Of a stretch of 64,000 nt of DNA, positions 33,620-41,187 are shown in pieces; position 1 is the stretch's first letter; each line of letters opens with the position of its first letter. The translations under genes and the position numbers were made by a program. The stretch is from Chloroflexota bacterium (GTDB lineage Bacteria > Chloroflexota > Chloroflexia > Thermomicrobiales > UBA6265), in NCBI GenBank assembly GCA_023389575.1, contig JAEWEG010000018.1:1-64000 (forward strand). Direction: 5' to 3'. Below the pieces are notes generated by a model. It saw only the letters and a program-made list of their open reading frames with translations, was not told the DNA's origin and did not search any database.

Positions 33620-33651
33620 GGTACCAAAAGGTGCGGTACGCACCGATTGGT
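33620..33651. promoter_or_regulatory. Tandem dyad operator between LLM gene and hxlR
   Basis: Two copies of ACC-N4-GGT, at 33623-33632 and 33642-33651 (centres 19 bp apart), overlap a perfect 15-bp palindrome GGTGCG-GTA-CGCACC (33630-33644). It lies 20 bp before the HxlR start and 80 bp from the LLM start, the expected place for an autoregulatory HxlR site. Confidence 0.7.
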
Positions 33652-33669
33652 GCGCAAGGAGCGACACGC

Positions 33670-34074
33670 ATGGTTGTTCAGGAATTCTCACGACCGGCTC
33701 GGCCTGTTGGTGGCGAGGCGACCTGTCCGCCGCGACAGGCCCTGGAGTTGATCGGCGACCGGTGGACGCTGATCGTGGTGAAGGCGCTCGTGGATGGAAA
33801 CAAGCGATACGGAACACTGCACCGGTCGATCGACGGGATTTCCCAGAAGATGCTGACGCAAACGCTGCGTTCGATGGAACGTGACGGCCTCGTGCGAAGG
33901 ACGGTCCATCCAGTGGTTCCGCCAAAGGTGGAGTACGCCCTGACCGACCTCGGCCAGAGCCTGATTGGCCTGCTGGGAGCGATCAATGCCTGGGCCGAGC
34001 GCCACATTGGCGAGGTTGAGCTTGCGCGAGAGGCACACGACGCCGGGCTCGGGGACGTGGTTGTGGATCGTTGA
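33670..34074 (+). CDS. HxlR-family winged-helix regulator
   Basis: A 134-aa MarR-like regulator. It has the HxlR hallmark CPPRQALELIGDRWTLIVVKAL, including an N-terminal cysteine that in many members senses thiol-reactive compounds. The recognition element is YGTLHRSIDGISQKMLTQTLRSMERDGLVRRTVHPVVPPKVEYALTDLG. The ATG at 33670 has AAGGAG upstream; longer in-frame starts lie in the LLM promoter region. It is divergent from the LLM oxidoreductase and separated from it by tandem dyads, so it probably represses itself and that gene. The nature of the signal is inferred from family, not shown. Confidence 0.88.
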   Translation: MVVQEFSRPARPVGGEATCPPRQALELIGDRWTLIVVKALVDGNKRYGTLHRSIDGISQKMLTQTLRSMERDGLVRRTVHPVVPPKVEYALTDLGQSLIGLLGAINAWAERHIGEVELAREAHDAGLGDVVVDR

Positions 34075-34160
34075 CGCTGTATTGACGATATCGGCGGAGA
34101 ATGGAGCCCCAACGGAGACGCGGCCCGGAACTAGGGCGGCAATCACGCAGGGAGGGCTCC

Positions 34161-34985
34161 ATGGAACGCGCGATCGTCAATTCGGGCGTCGAACTGGAAT
34201 ATGAGCGGGTCGGCGAAGGTGAGCCGGTCATCTTCATCCACGGCGCGCTGATCGCGGATGCGTTCCAGCCGCTGCTCCGGCAACCCAGCCTGACCACGGG
34301 ATCTCGCATGCTCAACTACCATCGCCGTGGCCACGCCGGGAGCAGCCCGGGAACCGGTCCCGTCAATGTCGAGCAGCACGCCAGGGATTGTCTGTCGCTG
34401 ATGGACGCGCTGGGGATCGACCGGGCGCATGTCGATGGACATTCATATGGAGGCGATATCGCCCTCCAGATGGCCCTCGACGCGCCGCAGATGGTCCACT
34501 CTCTCGCCTTGCTCGAACCGGCGCTCTTTGTCGGGTCCAGCGCGGCAGGGTACCGGGCCGCGCTCGAAGGGGCTCGGACGCGCTACCGGGAGGCCGGAGG
34601 CGAGGTGACCCTCAATGAGTTCCTCGCCGCTCGCTGGCCGACTTACCGGGCGCCGCTCGATGCAGCTATTCCCGGTGGGTTCGACCAGGGGGCAAGGGAC
34701 GCGGGGGTCTTTTTCGAGCGCGAGTTGCCAGGCTTACTCGCCTGGACGTTCGGCGAAGTCGAAGCCCAGCGTATCAACGCGCCGGTGCTTTCGATACTTG
34801 GAGGCAACGACGATATTCCCGGATCGCGCTTTGCCGAGACGCATCACTTCATCCTGTCGACGATGCCGCGGCCGGAACGAGCGGTGGTGAGCGACGGATG
34901 GCACCTGTTCCATGTCCAGGACCCCGCGGCAACGGCGGCGGTCCTGGCGGATTTCTGGGCAGGGCATCCGATTCCGGATCAGTAA
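34161..34985 (+). CDS. Alpha/beta-fold hydrolase
   Basis: A 274-aa serine hydrolase. The oxyanion-hole segment is EPVIFIHGALIAD, the nucleophile elbow is VDGHSYGGDIALQMAL (Ser in GHSYG), an acidic residue is in LGGNDDIPGS, and the catalytic histidine is in SDGWHLFHVQDPAA. The cap region is helical. The ATG at 34161 has GGGAGGG upstream; the longer frame to 34101 lacks a site. It is 86 bp downstream of hxlR on the same strand and convergent with the RraA-like gene, whose end it overlaps by 7 bp. The substrate cannot be predicted. Confidence 0.85.
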   Translation: MERAIVNSGVELEYERVGEGEPVIFIHGALIADAFQPLLRQPSLTTGSRMLNYHRRGHAGSSPGTGPVNVEQHARDCLSLMDALGIDRAHVDGHSYGGDIALQMALDAPQMVHSLALLEPALFVGSSAAGYRAALEGARTRYREAGGEVTLNEFLAARWPTYRAPLDAAIPGGFDQGARDAGVFFERELPGLLAWTFGEVEAQRINAPVLSILGGNDDIPGSRFAETHHFILSTMPRPERAVVSDGWHLFHVQDPAATAAVLADFWAGHPIPDQ

Positions 34986-35656
34986 CCGCTGCGCTGCTTG
35001 AGGTCGGCGAGGGAGAAGGCGTCGCTCCGCATGTATTCGAGCTGGGCGCCTTCACGCTCGCGGATGCCCTGAACGGCGGCGGGCAGCCCGTCCAGCGCGG
35101 CGTCCGGAACGATCACGATCCCGTTGCGGTCGCCGTGGAGGATGTCGCCAGACTCCACGCGCTGGCCGTCCAGCTCGATGGGCTCGCCGACGGACACGAT
35201 CTCGAAGTTGCCGTGGGACACCACCGGGTAGCGCATGAAGTAGTGGAAGCCAATGTCGTGGACCTCCTGCACGTCGCGCAGGGCGCCATCGGTGACCATG
35301 CCGACGGCGCCGAGCCGCTGGGCGAGCGTGGCCATCATCTCGCCGGCATAGGCGCACCTCTCCGGCTTTCCACTGACATCCTGGATGGCAATGACGGTGG
35401 GGCCCCCGGCGGCGGCGACCGCGTCCCACATCTTCCAGTAGCCATCGCGGCTGGCCGTTTCTCCCGGGGCGGACGACATGGTGACGGTGACGGCGCGGCC
35501 AACCATGACACCGAGGTCCGGGAACTGGCACTGGACCGAGCCCCCGATGAACCCATCGCACCGATCGCGCAGGTTGAAGGTTTCGATCGCGTTGGCCATG
35601 GTGGGACTGTCCACGCTTCGCAGGAATTCAAGCGTGGAATCGGACAGGGTGGTCAT
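34979..35656 (-). CDS. RraA-like / HMG aldolase-family protein
   Basis: A 225-aa protein of the RraA/4-hydroxy-4-methyl-2-oxoglutarate aldolase family. It has SPTMANAIETFNLRDR near the start, AYAGEMMATLAQRLGAVGMVTDGALRDV with the metal-binding Asp and substrate-binding Arg (DGxxRD), HYFMRYPVVSHGNFEIV, and the C-terminal SGDILHGDRNGIVIVPD. Members are class II pyruvate aldolases/oxaloacetate decarboxylases or RNase E inhibitors; the DGxxRD motif favours an enzyme. The start has GAGGAG upstream. It overlaps the convergent hydrolase 3' end. Confidence 0.85.
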   Translation of the reverse strand: MTTLSDSTLEFLRSVDSPTMANAIETFNLRDRCDGFIGGSVQCQFPDLGVMVGRAVTVTMSSAPGETASRDGYWKMWDAVAAAGGPTVIAIQDVSGKPERCAYAGEMMATLAQRLGAVGMVTDGALRDVQEVHDIGFHYFMRYPVVSHGNFEIVSVGEPIELDGQRVESGDILHGDRNGIVIVPDAALDGLPAAVQGIREREGAQLEYMRSDAFSLADLKQRSGY

Positions 35657-35734
35657 GCGGGGGCTCCTCGTCTGCAAATGGTCGAACCAGTTGCCGGGGA
35701 GCTTACCGGTAAACGCGAGGGCGCGGAAGAGGGG

Positions 35735-36007
35735 TCAGGCGGGCGCATCGATCCGGAGCGAGCCGGCCCCGTGCATGTCCAGCACGTATCCATTGCGATG
35801 GCGGCCGATGCGAACCACCGCCGCGTCGCAGTGGGGACAGCGGAGGATGGCGCCCATCTCCAGGCAGTAGGCGGCCAGGGCTCCCACTTCGCCGCTCTCC
35901 TTGCAGCCCGCGCAGGTGACGGTGGCGGTGGTGATATCGACCGCGAAGATTTCGGTGAGTAGCCCGGCCGCGGCATTGCCATCGAGTTGTTCGGATGGGT
36001 CGATCAT
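35735..36007 (-). CDS. DUF6510 zinc-ribbon-like small protein
   Basis: A 90-aa protein with two CxxC pairs (TCAGCKE and LRCPHCDA) spaced like a zinc ribbon, starting LDGNAAAGLLTEIFAVDITTATVTC. This matches DUF6510, a family I know next to ferredoxin-reductase and sulfite-oxidase-like genes. The ATG at 36007 has GGAGG at good spacing; an upstream ATG at 36016 would overlap the reductase stop and has no room for a ribosome site. It is the third gene of the operon. Proposed role: metal-binding helper or electron-transfer partner of the two oxidoreductases; unproven. Confidence 0.8.
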   Translation of the reverse strand: MIDPSEQLDGNAAAGLLTEIFAVDITTATVTCAGCKESGEVGALAAYCLEMGAILRCPHCDAAVVRIGRHRNGYVLDMHGAGSLRIDAPA

Positions 36008-36012
36008 GAAGG

Positions 36013-36762
36013 TCATCCTCCGGTTGGGCCGAATCGCTCGGTCCTGACACTGGCCGGGTCGTGGCCCATGTCCACGAGCACCGAGGCCACCTGTTCAACG
36101 AACGGCGTGGGGCCACAGACGTAGATACGCGGCGTTTGCGCCGGCGTGGGAACGACTTCGGCGAGCATTGGGGCATCGACGCGTCGCCGATAGCCGGTCC
36201 AGTTGCCGGGCGCCTGGCGGGTGAAGGTCTGGACGACCCGTACCCCGGGTTCCGCGGCGCGCCGGGTAAGTTCGTCGTGGTAGATGACCCGGTCAGGGGA
36301 GCGAAACGAGGCGAGCAGGATCGCGGGAACCTCGGGCGCTTCGGTGGCCCGTACCCGAAGCATCGCCATCAGCGGGACGATACCGGAGCCCCCGCCGATG
36401 AGGGCGAGCGGACCGCCATGGGCGGGCGTCCATGCGAAGTACCCGCCGATGGGGCCGCGGATTTCGATCTGGTCGCCCTCGCGAAGTTCGTCGGTGAGAT
36501 AGGGCGACACCTCGCCGTCGTCGATCCGTTCAACCGTCAGTTCCACGGTTTCGCCGTTGGCGGCCGACGCTATCGAGTAGCTGCGCTCGGCCTGGTAGCC
36601 ATCGGCGGCGGTGAGCCGGATATCGACATGCTGCCCGGCGAGATGGCCCGGCCAGCCCGGGATATCGAGCGTGACGGTGGAGGCGTGCTCGCTTTCGGGG
36701 TCGTTGGCGGTGACGGTGGCAAGCCGCCAGGTCAGTCGCCCTGGTACCGCTGTTCCAGCCAT
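36013..36762 (-). CDS. Ferredoxin-NADP+ reductase-family flavoprotein
   Basis: A 249-aa FAD/NAD(P)-binding reductase without an iron-sulfur domain. The FAD motif is ERSYSIASAANG, the pyrophosphate/nicotinamide motif GGGSGIVPLMAMLR, and the C-terminal CGPTPFVEQVASVL is typical of this family. It would pass electrons from NAD(P)H to a partner, or the reverse. It overlaps the sulfite-oxidase-like gene upstream by 31 bp and is followed within 10 bp by DUF6510, so the three are translated together. Likely partner: the molybdopterin enzyme, inferred from the tight operon. Confidence 0.88.
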   Translation of the reverse strand: MAGTAVPGRLTWRLATVTANDPESEHASTVTLDIPGWPGHLAGQHVDIRLTAADGYQAERSYSIASAANGETVELTVERIDDGEVSPYLTDELREGDQIEIRGPIGGYFAWTPAHGGPLALIGGGSGIVPLMAMLRVRATEAPEVPAILLASFRSPDRVIYHDELTRRAAEPGVRVVQTFTRQAPGNWTGYRRRVDAPMLAEVVPTPAQTPRIYVCGPTPFVEQVASVLVDMGHDPASVRTERFGPTGG

Positions 36763-37343
36763 GGGTCCCCATAGTTGTGGTAGCCGAGTTCTTCCCAGAA
36801 ACCGGGCTGGTCATCGTCCATCAGCTCCAGGCGGCGAACCCACTTGGCGCTTTTCCAGAAATAGAGATGGGGAACGAGCAGGCGGGCGGGACCACCGTGT
36901 TCGGGGTGAAGCTCCTCGCCGTCGTAGCCGAAGGCGATCCAGGCCTTGCCGTCGAGCACGTCCTCGATTGGGAGGTTGGTGGTATAGCCGCCATCGCAAT
37001 GGGCCACGAGGTAACTCGCGTTGTCCTCGATCCCTTCGAGCAGGGTGTCCAGCGAAACGCCTTCCCATTCGGTGTCGAGTTTCGACCACTTGGTCACGCA
37101 GTGAATATCAACGGTGAACGTCTGGCGGGGGAGGGTGAGGAATTCGGACCATGTCCACGAGCGTGGACTATCGACAAGGCCGTCGACGCGGAGGGACCAG
37201 GTGTCGAGCGAGGTGCGCGGCGTGGGACCCGCGGAGAGCACGGGGAAGTCGTGGGTGAGGTACTGGCCGGGCGGGAGGCGTCCGGCGATGGCGGGATCAA
37301 CCTGGCGACCGCGAAAGCCACGGGAAATGAAACCATTAGCCAT
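36732..37343 (-). CDS. Sulfite-oxidase-like molybdopterin oxidoreductase
   Basis: A 203-aa cytoplasmic protein with the sulfite oxidase molybdopterin domain. The Moco-ligating cysteine is in VDIHCVTKWSKLDTEWEGV, and HGGPARLLVPHLYFWKSAKWVRRLEL carries the conserved Arg/Lys residues that bind the pterin. It lacks the dimerisation domain and any Tat signal, so it is a short, intracellular member. The ATG at 37343 has AGGAGG upstream; longer frames are rejected. It leads an operon with a flavin reductase and DUF6510, suggesting NAD(P)H-linked reduction or oxidation of an unknown small molecule. Confidence 0.88.
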   Translation of the reverse strand: MANGFISRGFRGRQVDPAIAGRLPPGQYLTHDFPVLSAGPTPRTSLDTWSLRVDGLVDSPRSWTWSEFLTLPRQTFTVDIHCVTKWSKLDTEWEGVSLDTLLEGIEDNASYLVAHCDGGYTTNLPIEDVLDGKAWIAFGYDGEELHPEHGGPARLLVPHLYFWKSAKWVRRLELMDDDQPGFWEELGYHNYGDPWLEQRYQGD

Positions 37344-37973
37344 ATAGCCCTCCTGGAGTGCAGCAATGCCGGAACAGGCGCCAAGGCCATCGTATGGCGC
37401 GAGGGAGGAGATGTCTATTGGGCACGGGGTATCGACCCAGGGGTGTTGGATTGGGAGGGGTGTTAAATGAGCAACCGCCCGGGGGATGGCCCGGGCGGTT
37501 ACGGACACCACTTAGAGGGAAGGGGGATGACAATGTCGTGGCTGGCGACACAGTCGAATGGTGCTGAATACAGAATAAGCTGTGACAGACTGTCAGTAAC
37601 GGTCCAAGAGTATAGATTTTTCGGCACCTTGGAATTGAATGCGAACGGTGGCCTCGGAGAATGCCATCCGGACGAACGTACACCCCTCCGTGAACGCGTG
37701 CGCGGGTCTGGCGAGCCGGGCAGTTAGGAACGAGTCTCAATGCGGCCTTGTGCTACCATACCCACGGCAAATCGGGCGGCGGCGTGAACATCGGCCGCCG
37801 GTCCCACCGGGCGCGAAGGCAGCCCCGGCCGGCACGGTTGGCATGGCCAGGTCCGGAACGCGCGCGGCGCGCGGTGTTCATCGCTTGCCCAGGCTCGGCA
37901 AGATCGCCACACCGGTCCCAACCTGGGACCGTACAAACCACGGGCGCCTGCTCGAAAGTGGAGCGATTTCTCA
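37344..37973. other. 630-bp divergent region between sulfite-oxidase-like and nuo operons
   Basis: No gene with a convincing ribosome site was found. It contains the hairpin at 37473-37500, an AT-richer stretch (37540-37640) with overlapping palindromes CTGTGACAG (37580-37588) and GACAGACTGTC (37584-37594), and a possible -10 TATAGA at 37611-37616 without a good -35. This is the likely site of promoters for both operons. The last 230 bp before nuoA look like an untranslated leader. Confidence 0.55.
37473..37500. promoter_or_regulatory. Perfect 11-bp hairpin in the nuo/sulfite-oxidase divergent region
   Basis: AACCGCCCGGG (37473-37483) and CCCGGGCGGTT (37490-37500) with a 6-nt loop. It is 130 nt upstream of the sulfite-oxidase-like start on the minus strand. 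It has no T-tract; it may be a leader hairpin or a terminator for an unseen transcript. Confidence 0.5.
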
Positions 37974-38339
37974 GTGCAGATACACGGTGACAATTGGGTC
38001 GTCATTTTGTTCATGATCGTGGTGGCCTTCTTCATGGGCATGCTGCTGCTGACCCTGAACCAGATTGTCGCCCCCAGCCGCCCCAACCAGGTGAAGAGCG
38101 CTCCCTACGAGAGCGGCGTGCCCGACGTTCGGCCGGTGAAGCCGAGCTTCACGCCGAAGTTCTACCTGATCGCCATGCTCTTCGTGATCTTCGATCTTGA
38201 AGTGGTGTTCATTTACCCGTGGGCCGTTTCCTTCGACTACCTTGGCCTGTTCGGGTTTGTTGACATGATGGTGTTCCTGGGCCTGCTAGCCATTGGCTAC
38301 ATCTACGCCTGGAAGAAAGGTGCCCTCGAATGGGTTTGA
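37974..38339 (+). CDS. nuoA: NADH-quinone oxidoreductase subunit A
   Basis: A 121-aa membrane subunit of respiratory complex I with three transmembrane helices. The conserved cytoplasmic loop is APYESGVPDVRPVKPSFTPKFYLIAMLFVIFDLEVVFIYPWA, diagnostic of NuoA; this loop forms part of the quinone-site junction. The conserved cysteine commonly found before ESG is replaced here by a tyrosine. The start is a GTG with GGAG about 10 nt upstream. It is the first gene of a ten-gene cluster. The 10-bp overlap with nuoB indicates translational coupling. Confidence 0.95.
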   Translation: MQIHGDNWVVILFMIVVAFFMGMLLLTLNQIVAPSRPNQVKSAPYESGVPDVRPVKPSFTPKFYLIAMLFVIFDLEVVFIYPWAVSFDYLGLFGFVDMMVFLGLLAIGYIYAWKKGALEWV

Positions 38340-38884
38340 TCGACGACCGCTTTGACAAGAACATTTACACCACGTCGCTCGATTTCCTCTTCAACTGGGG
38401 TCGACGCTCGTCCCTCTGGTGGCTCCAGTTCGGCCTTGCCTGCTGCGCCATCGAGATGATCAGCGCGTCCATGGCCCGGTTCGACCTCTCCGAGCGATTC
38501 GGTATGCTCTTCCGCTCCTCCCCCCGGCAGGCCGACCTGATGATTGTCGCCGGCACCGTGACCAAGAAAATGGCCCCGATCGTGCGAACGCTGTACGACC
38601 AGATGCCCGAGCCGAAGTGGGTGCTCTCGATGGGCTCCTGCGCCAACGTGGGCGGTCCGTACGACACCTACGCCGTGGTTCAGGGCGTTGACCAGGTTGT
38701 CCCGGTCGATGTCTACGTTCCAGGCTGCCCACCAACTCCGGAAGCGCTCTACTACGGCATCCTGCAACTCCAGAACAAGGTCATCAAGTACGAGACCATG
38801 TCCCGCAAGCAGGGTGTCGAGGCGGCCGAGGCCCAGCGACAGGCGGACAGGTCTGACGCGATGATGGCCGGCCTCCGTCAGTAG
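38330..38884 (+). CDS. nuoB: NADH-quinone oxidoreductase subunit B
   Basis: A 184-aa peripheral subunit carrying cluster N2, the last iron-sulfur centre before quinone. Ligands are visible: adjacent Cys-Cys in FGLACCAIEM, Cys in LSMGSCANVGG and Cys in YVPGCPPTPEAL. It sits between NuoD and the membrane arm. The overlap with nuoA is 10 bp. The C-terminal 25 residues (EAAEAQRQADRSDA) are a charged extension beyond the usual end. All catalytic residues look intact. Confidence 0.96.
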   Translation: MGLIDDRFDKNIYTTSLDFLFNWGRRSSLWWLQFGLACCAIEMISASMARFDLSERFGMLFRSSPRQADLMIVAGTVTKKMAPIVRTLYDQMPEPKWVLSMGSCANVGGPYDTYAVVQGVDQVVPVDVYVPGCPPTPEALYYGILQLQNKVIKYETMSRKQGVEAAEAQRQADRSDAMMAGLRQ

Positions 38885-38929
38885 TCAGGTTTCGCCGGCG
38901 ATGCCGCCGGTGAAGGGAAGGACAGCACC

Positions 38930-39757
38930 GTGACCGACGGTGATTCGAACAAGCGAACCGGGGATACCCCCGATCCCAATCCGAAGGTAACGGCGGCGGA
39001 CCCTTCGCCCCCAATTTCGGACCCCGAGGCGGTAGTCGACGCCGTCGCCGATTCCACCGACGCGCCACCAGCTGGCGGCGCCTCCACCGAGCCGACCGCG
39101 ATGCAGGAAGGGGAGGTCACCGAAAAGGAGCCGACCGACAGTATCGAGTCCATGGGTAGCCAGGTCGACGTGGCTGGCGAGGAACTCGGCTGGCATCGCG
39201 ATCTCTGGGTGGACGACGACCTGGAGAAGCATCCGGTGGTGCGCGTGCTGCGCGAAGCGTTTCCGGACGATGTGCTCGACATCATCCGCTTCCGGGACGA
39301 GACCACCATTCACGTCTCGCGCGAGCGGTTTCGCGACATCGCGTTTTACCTGCGTGACCACGAGCACATCCTGCTCAACTTCCTGACCGACCTGACCGCC
39401 GTGGACATGCTGCGCCTGCGAACCGCCCCGCGGTTCGACGTGGTGGCCAACCTCTACTCCATTCCCAACCGTCGCCGACTGCGCCTGAAGGCCGGGTGTG
39501 ATGATGGCGAGCCGGTGCCTTCGCTGGTGCCGGTGTGGAACGGCGCCAACTGGCTGGAGCGCGAGTGCTACGACATGTTCGGCATCGTCTTCGAGGGCCA
39601 TCCGAACCTGCGCCGCATCCTGCTGCCAGACGATTGGGATGAAGGGCACCCGCTGCGGAAGGACTACCCATTGCGTGGGTGGAAGGAATTCCCCGTGTAC
39701 AACAAGGAACGTGTTGTTCCTCGAGTCCGCACCCGCTGGACCGGAAGGGGGGTATAG
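38930..39757 (+). CDS. nuoC: NADH-quinone oxidoreductase subunit C (N-terminally extended)
   Basis: A 275-aa peripheral-arm subunit. The conserved 30-kDa domain occupies about residues 95-265, ending with the family signature WLERECYDMFGIVFEGHPNLRRILLPDDWDEGHPLRKDYP. The first 85 residues are acidic, Pro/Thr/Ala-rich and probably disordered, which is unusual for NuoC. The GTG start has a GAAGGA site 6 nt upstream, and the extension has codon usage like the rest, so it seems real. It is separated from nuoD by 5 bp. No NuoC-NuoD fusion. Confidence 0.93.
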   Translation: MTDGDSNKRTGDTPDPNPKVTAADPSPPISDPEAVVDAVADSTDAPPAGGASTEPTAMQEGEVTEKEPTDSIESMGSQVDVAGEELGWHRDLWVDDDLEKHPVVRVLREAFPDDVLDIIRFRDETTIHVSRERFRDIAFYLRDHEHILLNFLTDLTAVDMLRLRTAPRFDVVANLYSIPNRRRLRLKAGCDDGEPVPSLVPVWNGANWLERECYDMFGIVFEGHPNLRRILLPDDWDEGHPLRKDYPLRGWKEFPVYNKERVVPRVRTRWTGRGV

Positions 39758-39762
39758 CCCCG

Positions 39763-41085
39763 ATGTCATCATTGTCCGAACGACCCACCATCGACACCGA
39801 AGGTCTCGGCGATATCGAGAACACGCCCTATGGGCGGCCAGGCGAGAACATTTCCGAGAATGTGTCGCCGACCGGCACGTTGACCATCACCGAGGAATCG
39901 GAGCTGGAAGACGGCAACCGCCAGATGACCCTGAACATGGGGCCCCAGCACCCGAGTACCCACGGCGTGCTGCGGGTGGTGATCAATCTCGACGGCGAAG
40001 TCATCACCTCCTGCGATCCGGTGATGGGATACCTCCACCGGGGCACGGAGAAGCTGGGCGAGGCGCACCGCTACGCGCAGGTGACCCCGTGGACCGACAG
40101 GACTGACTACGTCGCCGCGCCGCTCAACAACCTTGGCTACGTCATGGCGGTCGAGAAGCTCTGCGGCGTCGAGGCGCCGGAGCGGGCACAGTACTGGCGC
40201 GTGGTGATGGCCGAACTGAGCCGGATCGCCTCGCACCTGGTGTGGCTGGGAACGCACGCCCTCGATATCGGCGCGCTGTCGATGTCGCTGTACTGCTTCC
40301 GCGAGCGCGAAATGATCCTCGATATCTTCGAGACATTCTGCGGCGCCCGGTTGACGACCAACATGATGGAGATCGGCGGCTTCTCCCGCCAGATTCCAGA
40401 CACGCTGGTTGAGCAGATCTACAACTTCATTCGCGTCTTCCCGGGCCGCCAGGCCGAGTACGAGGCGATTCTGACGGCGAACCCGATCTGGATCGCCCGC
40501 ACCAAGGGCGTGGGCGTGATCACGCCCGAGGCCGCGATTTCGTACTCGCTCACCGGCGCCTGCCTGCGTGGGTCCGGCATCAACTACGACGTTCGCAAGG
40601 CCACGCCATACCTGGTTTACGATGATCTCGATTTCGAAGTGCCGATCGGGCAGTTCGGGGACACCTTCGATCGCTACCTGGTCCGCATGGAAGAAATGCG
40701 CCAGTCGATCAAGCTGGTCAAGCAGGCGCTGGACCGGGTCGCGAAGATGGATTCGCCGCTGATGGCTTACGAATCCGCCTACGTCATTCCGCCTCACAAG
40801 GGCACGATGACCACCGCGGAGGACATGCAGCGACACTTCATCTGGGTGATCAAGGGCTTCAACCCGCCGGTTGGCGAAGTGTGGCAGACCATCGAGCACT
40901 CAAAGGGTGAGCTTGGCTACTACCTGGTTTCGGACGGTGGGCCAATGCCCTACCGGTTCCGGATCCGCACGCCGGACTTCGTGAACCTGGGGGTGCTTCC
41001 GCACATGGCCCAGGGCGCGATGCTGGCCGACGTGGTGGCCATGATCGGAACGATCGACATCGTGCTTGGTTCGGTTGACCGTTAG
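39763..41085 (+). CDS. nuoD: NADH-quinone oxidoreductase subunit D
   Basis: A 440-aa 49-kDa-type subunit that lines the quinone cavity. Landmarks are NMGPQHPSTHGVLRV (the quinone-headgroup His), GYLHRGTEKLGEAHRYAQVTPWTDRTDYVA, RSGINYDVRK-like segment GSGINYDVRKATPY, and the C-terminal MAQGAMLADVVAMIGTIDIVLGSVDR. It is related to the large subunit of NiFe hydrogenases but lacks their nickel cysteines. The first 60 residues form an acidic extension. The ATG at 39763 follows AAGGGGGG and is 5 bp after nuoC. Confidence 0.95.
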   Translation: MSSLSERPTIDTEGLGDIENTPYGRPGENISENVSPTGTLTITEESELEDGNRQMTLNMGPQHPSTHGVLRVVINLDGEVITSCDPVMGYLHRGTEKLGEAHRYAQVTPWTDRTDYVAAPLNNLGYVMAVEKLCGVEAPERAQYWRVVMAELSRIASHLVWLGTHALDIGALSMSLYCFREREMILDIFETFCGARLTTNMMEIGGFSRQIPDTLVEQIYNFIRVFPGRQAEYEAILTANPIWIARTKGVGVITPEAAISYSLTGACLRGSGINYDVRKATPYLVYDDLDFEVPIGQFGDTFDRYLVRMEEMRQSIKLVKQALDRVAKMDSPLMAYESAYVIPPHKGTMTTAEDMQRHFIWVIKGFNPPVGEVWQTIEHSKGELGYYLVSDGGPMPYRFRIRTPDFVNLGVLPHMAQGAMLADVVAMIGTIDIVLGSVDR

Positions 41086-41187
41086 GACAAGCGCGCCCAG
41101 CGTGGCGCTCGCCCGCCGCGGCGCGAATGGCCGCCGGCTGGCGCTGTATCGGTGTGTGGGGTTTGAGATGAGGGCGAACAGGGGAAC

